Shown one piece after another: positions 61,341 to 64,000 of a stretch of 64,000 nt of DNA (position 1 is the stretch's first letter; each line of letters starts with the position of its first letter). A model generated the notes under the pieces. It saw only the letters and a program-made list of their open reading frames with translations, was not told the DNA's origin and did not search any database. Origin of the DNA: Gammaproteobacteria bacterium (lineage in GTDB: Bacteria; Pseudomonadota; Gammaproteobacteria; Ga0077536). A program made the translations under genes and the position numbers. Location: positions 1 through 64,000 of the forward strand of contig JACKNH010000009.1 in NCBI GenBank assembly GCA_024234975.1. The letters run 5' to 3'.

Positions 61341-61360
61341 GGGTAGTCATACTGCTACCC
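61341..61360. other. Short inverted repeat
   Basis: GGGTAG and CTACCC with an 8-base spacer in the gap between the flavoprotein gene and the MBL gene. It may be part of a control region or a weak hairpin. Confidence 0.25.
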
Positions 61361-61365
61361 GGAGT

Positions 61366-61395
61366 TGCGGCAGTCATCGCGTGACAACTGCCGCA
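61366..61395 (-). terminator. Stem-loop past the MBL gene
   Basis: TGCGGCAGT and ACTGCCGCA form a 9-bp perfect stem with a 12-base loop, 39 bases past the stop of the minus-strand MBL gene. There is no clear T tract; a possible terminator or mRNA 3' end structure. Confidence 0.4.
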
Positions 61396-61433
61396 TCGCC
61401 TGCCTGATCCTCATATATATGAATCAACGCAAC

Positions 61434-62198
61434 TCAATACCATTTGCCACTGCGTACCTCGATATCGGCTGACCCGGCGTTCACCAGTGCCTTGAACTTG
61501 TCGACGTCGCTGCCACGGTAGTGATACGGGTAAACAATATGGGGCTTGAACGCGAGCACACCTTCGGCGGCCTGTTCTTCGGTCATCGTGTACGGCAGGT
61601 TCATCGGAATGAAGGCAACTTCGATGGATTTGAGATTGCGCATTTCCGGTACGGCTTCGGTATCACCGGCAATGTAGAAACGCAGGTTGCCGAATGACAG
61701 TACATAACCGTTACCGCGTCCCTTCTCGTGGTACTGAAGTCGATCAGCCGTCAGGTTGTACATCGGGATGGCTTCGATGCCGACGTTCATCAGCGAAGTG
61801 GTGGCGCCATTGGCAATTACCGTTGTCGCCGCACGGACCGCCGGCGACATCTTCTCGGCGACCGCGGCCGGTGCAACAATCTTCGTGGTGCTGCCGGTAA
61901 CTGCTGCCAGCGTGTCGTCATTGAAATGATCACCGTGGATATCGGTGACCAGAATCAGGTCGGCCGCCGGCAGACCGGCAAACGCCTCGGCGCCGCCGAC
62001 CGGATCCACGTAAATTGTCAGACCATTCCAGCCCAACGCCATGGTGGCATGTGAGATCGGGTGGATGGTGACCGGGCCCGCCGAGGTCGGCACCTGATCG
62101 CCGGTCAGTTCCGCTGCAGTCACGCTCGATGTCGATGCCAGAAACGACAAACCGGCAGCCAATAACGATGCTCGCAGCGATACCATGGATAGTGTCAT
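61434..62198 (-). CDS. Exported UlaG-like MBL-fold metallohydrolase
   Basis: 254 residues from ATG 62198, eight bases after AAGGAG. Signal peptide (LLAAGLSFLASTSSVTA). MBL motif TDIHGDHFND (H-x-D-H) with HATMALGWNGLTIYVDP near the start, AGDTEAVPEM and PYHYRGSDV giving the remaining ligands, as in the L-ascorbate-6-P lactonase/UlaG and Rv-type group. The substrate is unknown. Divergent from the Tat amidohydrolase gene at 62384. Confidence 0.92.
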   Translation of the reverse strand: MTLSMVSLRASLLAAGLSFLASTSSVTAAELTGDQVPTSAGPVTIHPISHATMALGWNGLTIYVDPVGGAEAFAGLPAADLILVTDIHGDHFNDDTLAAVTGSTTKIVAPAAVAEKMSPAVRAATTVIANGATTSLMNVGIEAIPMYNLTADRLQYHEKGRGNGYVLSFGNLRFYIAGDTEAVPEMRNLKSIEVAFIPMNLPYTMTEEQAAEGVLAFKPHIVYPYHYRGSDVDKFKALVNAGSADIEVRSGKWY

Positions 62199-62383
62199 TG
62201 GTGGCACTCCTTTAATGAAAGATGGAAAGCAGCATATCCTACCGGCCTCGCGCTGGTACTGAAACCGAGGCGTTTTGATCGGGGCCAATTGCGGGCTGCC
62301 TGATTGTGCCCGGGCCACCATGTGACGAGTTCGCGGCAAAGCCACTTGCCGTATATCGCTTTTTTGTTTCCTGGAGGGATCTG
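62199..62383. promoter_or_regulatory. Divergent promoter region (MBL / amidohydrolase)
   Basis: 185 bases between divergent starts. No confident promoter elements or palindromes. Confidence 0.35.
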
Positions 62384-63361
62384 ATGAAACGTCGCGCTTT
62401 GCTTGCCAACACTCTTGCGGTGTCGACCGCAGGGATGCTCACTCGAATACCTGCCGCCCGCGCCGCCGGCGCGCAGAGAATTTTTGATTGCCATGCCCAC
62501 TTCTACACCAATCAACCGGACAAATATCCGTTTGACGCGCACAGCGCACGCTACGGCGCCGAACGCATGATCGCCAAAGCCATGGCCAATCCGATGACTC
62601 CGGAAGCGGTGTTCAGCTTCTGGGAGAAGGCCGGGATTGACCGGGGTCTTGGCGTGCAATACAGCAGCACCTATTTCACCGACAACCGCTACCTGCTTGA
62701 TATCGCAGCCGAGCATCCCGGCAAAATCATTCCGATCGTGATTCTTGACGCCACGGCAGCGGAAACTCCAGCCACTTTGGCGCGCATGGCCAAGGAAAAC
62801 CATATTGCCGGCGTACGATTCATGGGCAGCGCTGACCGCACCACCGGTCAGTTCGCTTACCTGACCGACGCCGCCACGCCGGCCTGGGAAATCTGCAACG
62901 AACTTGGACTTTCAATCACGCTGATGCCGTTGGGCGGCGCACCCGGCGCCGCGCTGCCACGTGTAGTGGAGCTGGCGAAGCGCTATCCCAACGTCGCGGT
63001 GATTCTCGACCATATCGGTTTCCCAACCTACTCGCGCAGCCCGCAGACGTTCGGTTATACCCCCGATCACCTGGCGCTGGCTGATATACCCAACATCAAT
63101 TACAAGTACACGACCTTCCTGATCGAAATGCTGTTGTCCGACAGCACGCCGTTGAAGGATTTCTGCGAGTACACCGTGGCGAAGTTCGGTGCTGACCACA
63201 TGATCTGGGGTTCGGATATCGGCAACAGTGAAGTCGACGATGTGGAATTCGTGCATCACGCACTGGATTCAGCGGCGGGGCTTTCCGCCAGTGATCGCAG
63301 CGCCATGTTTTACGACACCGCCGCCCGGCTGTTCATCCCGGGAGGACGCGGCAAGGCTTGA
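62384..63361 (+). CDS. Tat-exported amidohydrolase-2 family protein
   Basis: 325 residues from ATG 62384 (GGAGGGA upstream). Leader MKRRALLANTLAVSTAGML carries a twin-arginine motif. Metal-site motifs FDCHAHFYTN, GVRFMGSADRT, VILDHIGFPTYS and IWGSDIGNSE follow PF04909 amidohydrolases, although the leader places it in the periplasm. Related members are lactonases or decarboxylases of aromatic ring products. It resembles the cytoplasmic protein at 21258 in family only. Confidence 0.92.
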   Translation: MKRRALLANTLAVSTAGMLTRIPAARAAGAQRIFDCHAHFYTNQPDKYPFDAHSARYGAERMIAKAMANPMTPEAVFSFWEKAGIDRGLGVQYSSTYFTDNRYLLDIAAEHPGKIIPIVILDATAAETPATLARMAKENHIAGVRFMGSADRTTGQFAYLTDAATPAWEICNELGLSITLMPLGGAPGAALPRVVELAKRYPNVAVILDHIGFPTYSRSPQTFGYTPDHLALADIPNINYKYTTFLIEMLLSDSTPLKDFCEYTVAKFGADHMIWGSDIGNSEVDDVEFVHHALDSAAGLSASDRSAMFYDTAARLFIPGGRGKA

Positions 63362-63378
63362 ACAAGTAGCGCATTACC

Positions 63379-63403
63379 CGGCGGCGCCGTGCTGGCGCCG
63401 CCG
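63379..63403. terminator. Hairpin between convergent genes
   Basis: CGGCGGCGCC and GGCGCCGCCG, a perfect 10-bp stem with a GTGCT loop, lying 17 bases past the amidohydrolase stop and 14 bases before the convergent sialidase-like stop. It can work from both sides, but T tracts are short. Confidence 0.6.
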
Positions 63404-63416
63404 TTCCTGCATGGTC

Positions 63417-64000
63417 TCAAACAGTAAATATGCTGCGCGCGATATGGCGCTGCCCGCCATTGACCTTCACTTCGTCATTCATGCTGTTGAAGTAATAGAT
63501 ACAGCCAATCTTGCCCGGTTCCACTTCCCAGGCATTGGGATAGCCCAGGTCCCAACTGCCGCCGTCGTCGCGGACAATCAGCTCGTTACCCCAGGTCAGG
63601 CCTTCGTCTTCACTGACGACGGCGCGGATTCCGTAATTCTGTAACCGGTAGCCATACACCACCACCAATCTGCCGTCGCTCATGCGTATGAGGCTGCCCG
63701 GCGCACCGAAATCATTCACGCGTGACAGAAAGCCCCAGGTCCGGCCGCCATCATCGCTGTAGTAGATCTCTGTCCACATATCGCCGGTGGGATCGCGTTG
63801 GCAGCGCAGCGAGCACAGGATGCGGCCATTCGGCAGCATGATGGCGCGCGGGTAGAACCAGCGGTGGCCGGCGAATGCCAGGCTGCTGGCGGTGCGCCCG
63901 CTCTTCGCCGCGGCTTTCGGATCGTGTTCCTCGGTGATGAAGCTCATGAAGTGGAATTCGGTGCCACCATCAAGGCTGCCGTACACCAGCGGCCGCCGGT
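63417..64000 (-). CDS. BNR/Asp-box sialidase-like protein, C-terminal part (5' truncated by window)
   Basis: Open to the window edge; at least 194 residues are visible, ending RHIARSIFTV. Asp-boxes of the sialidase beta-propeller: SDDGGRTWGF and SEDEGLTWGN, with another diverged one, YGSLDGGTEF. Residues RAIMLPNGRILCSLR and LIRMSDGRLVVVYGYR are typical blade strands. Catalytic residues and any signal peptide lie in the missing part, so sialidase activity itself cannot be claimed. Confidence 0.85.
   Translation of the reverse strand, partial: RRPLVYGSLDGGTEFHFMSFITEEHDPKAAAKSGRTASSLAFAGHRWFYPRAIMLPNGRILCSLRCQRDPTGDMWTEIYYSDDGGRTWGFLSRVNDFGAPGSLIRMSDGRLVVVYGYRLQNYGIRAVVSEDEGLTWGNELIVRDDGGSWDLGYPNAWEVEPGKIGCIYYFNSMNDEVKVNGGQRHIARSIFTV

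Noticed and set aside
1..64000. CRISPR array, rRNA, tRNA, integrase or prophage genes
   Set aside because: None recognised by reading; repeats present are not regularly spaced, and no integrase or transposase gene was found. Small RNA genes could still be missed without a covariance search.

Overview
The window is GC-rich and gene-dense, from a Gram-negative proteobacterium. It carries three large SusC-like TonB-dependent receptors, many exported proteins, Tat and lipoprotein signals, hflKC and a VPLPA-CTERM protein. The gene families (CadC/TPR regulator beside a receptor, DUF1592/DUF1552/ankyrin operon, exported SnoaL-like proteins) suggest a gammaproteobacterium near Steroidobacterales that lives on complex plant or soil organics. 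That placement is inference from gene content; no rRNA or tRNA gene was seen.

Layout. (1) 1-8127, plus strand: a tightly overlapping lipid-modification operon (CFA-synthase-like methyltransferase end, DUF2878, DUF1295, DUF6134, lipocalin, FAD oxidoreductase, DUF1365, second CFA-like methyltransferase), running directly into an OmpR-type response regulator and its histidine kinase. (2) 8193-8472: two copies of a ~108-bp dispersed repeat; a third inverted copy lies at 50141-50248. (3) 8634-14565: TonB receptor divergent from a CadC-type regulator with TPRs. (4) 14595-23033: enzyme island (exported FAH-family hydrolase, degenerate M28-like protein, PQQ dehydrogenase with heme c, amidase, amidohydrolase, hydroxypyruvate-isomerase-like protein). 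(5) 23291-26176: second TonB receptor. (6) 26298-33654, minus strand: DUF1592, DUF1552, ankyrin and beta-helix genes, divergent from an exported alpha/beta hydrolase (33802-35253). (7) PAS-GGDEF protein, third TonB receptor, and a periplasmic protein with a TonB C-terminal domain. (8) 41795-48719, minus strand: SnoaL, beta-glucosidase, double SnoaL, MFS transporter, B3-type MBL protein and carotenoid/stilbene-cleaving oxygenase, closed by a good terminator. (9) 50386-56701, minus strand: five exported SnoaL-like proteins, HflK, HflC and a carboxymuconolactone decarboxylase-like protein. (10) 56910-59193, plus strand: a 2OG-Fe(II) oxygenase and two tandem 246-residue paralogues. (11) 59204-61167: cytochrome c plus PCMH/VAO-type flavoprotein. 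(12) UlaG-like MBL protein, Tat amidohydrolase, and the end of a sialidase-like gene.

Read together, the window looks like a catabolic island. Receptors import large or scarce molecules; periplasmic PQQ, flavocytochrome and hydrolase steps act on them; cytoplasmic glucosidase and oxygenase genes may finish glycosylated aromatics or apocarotenoids. The least familiar arrangement is the exported SnoaL array in one apparent operon with a compact, relocated hflKC pair. Substrates are inferred, not shown.
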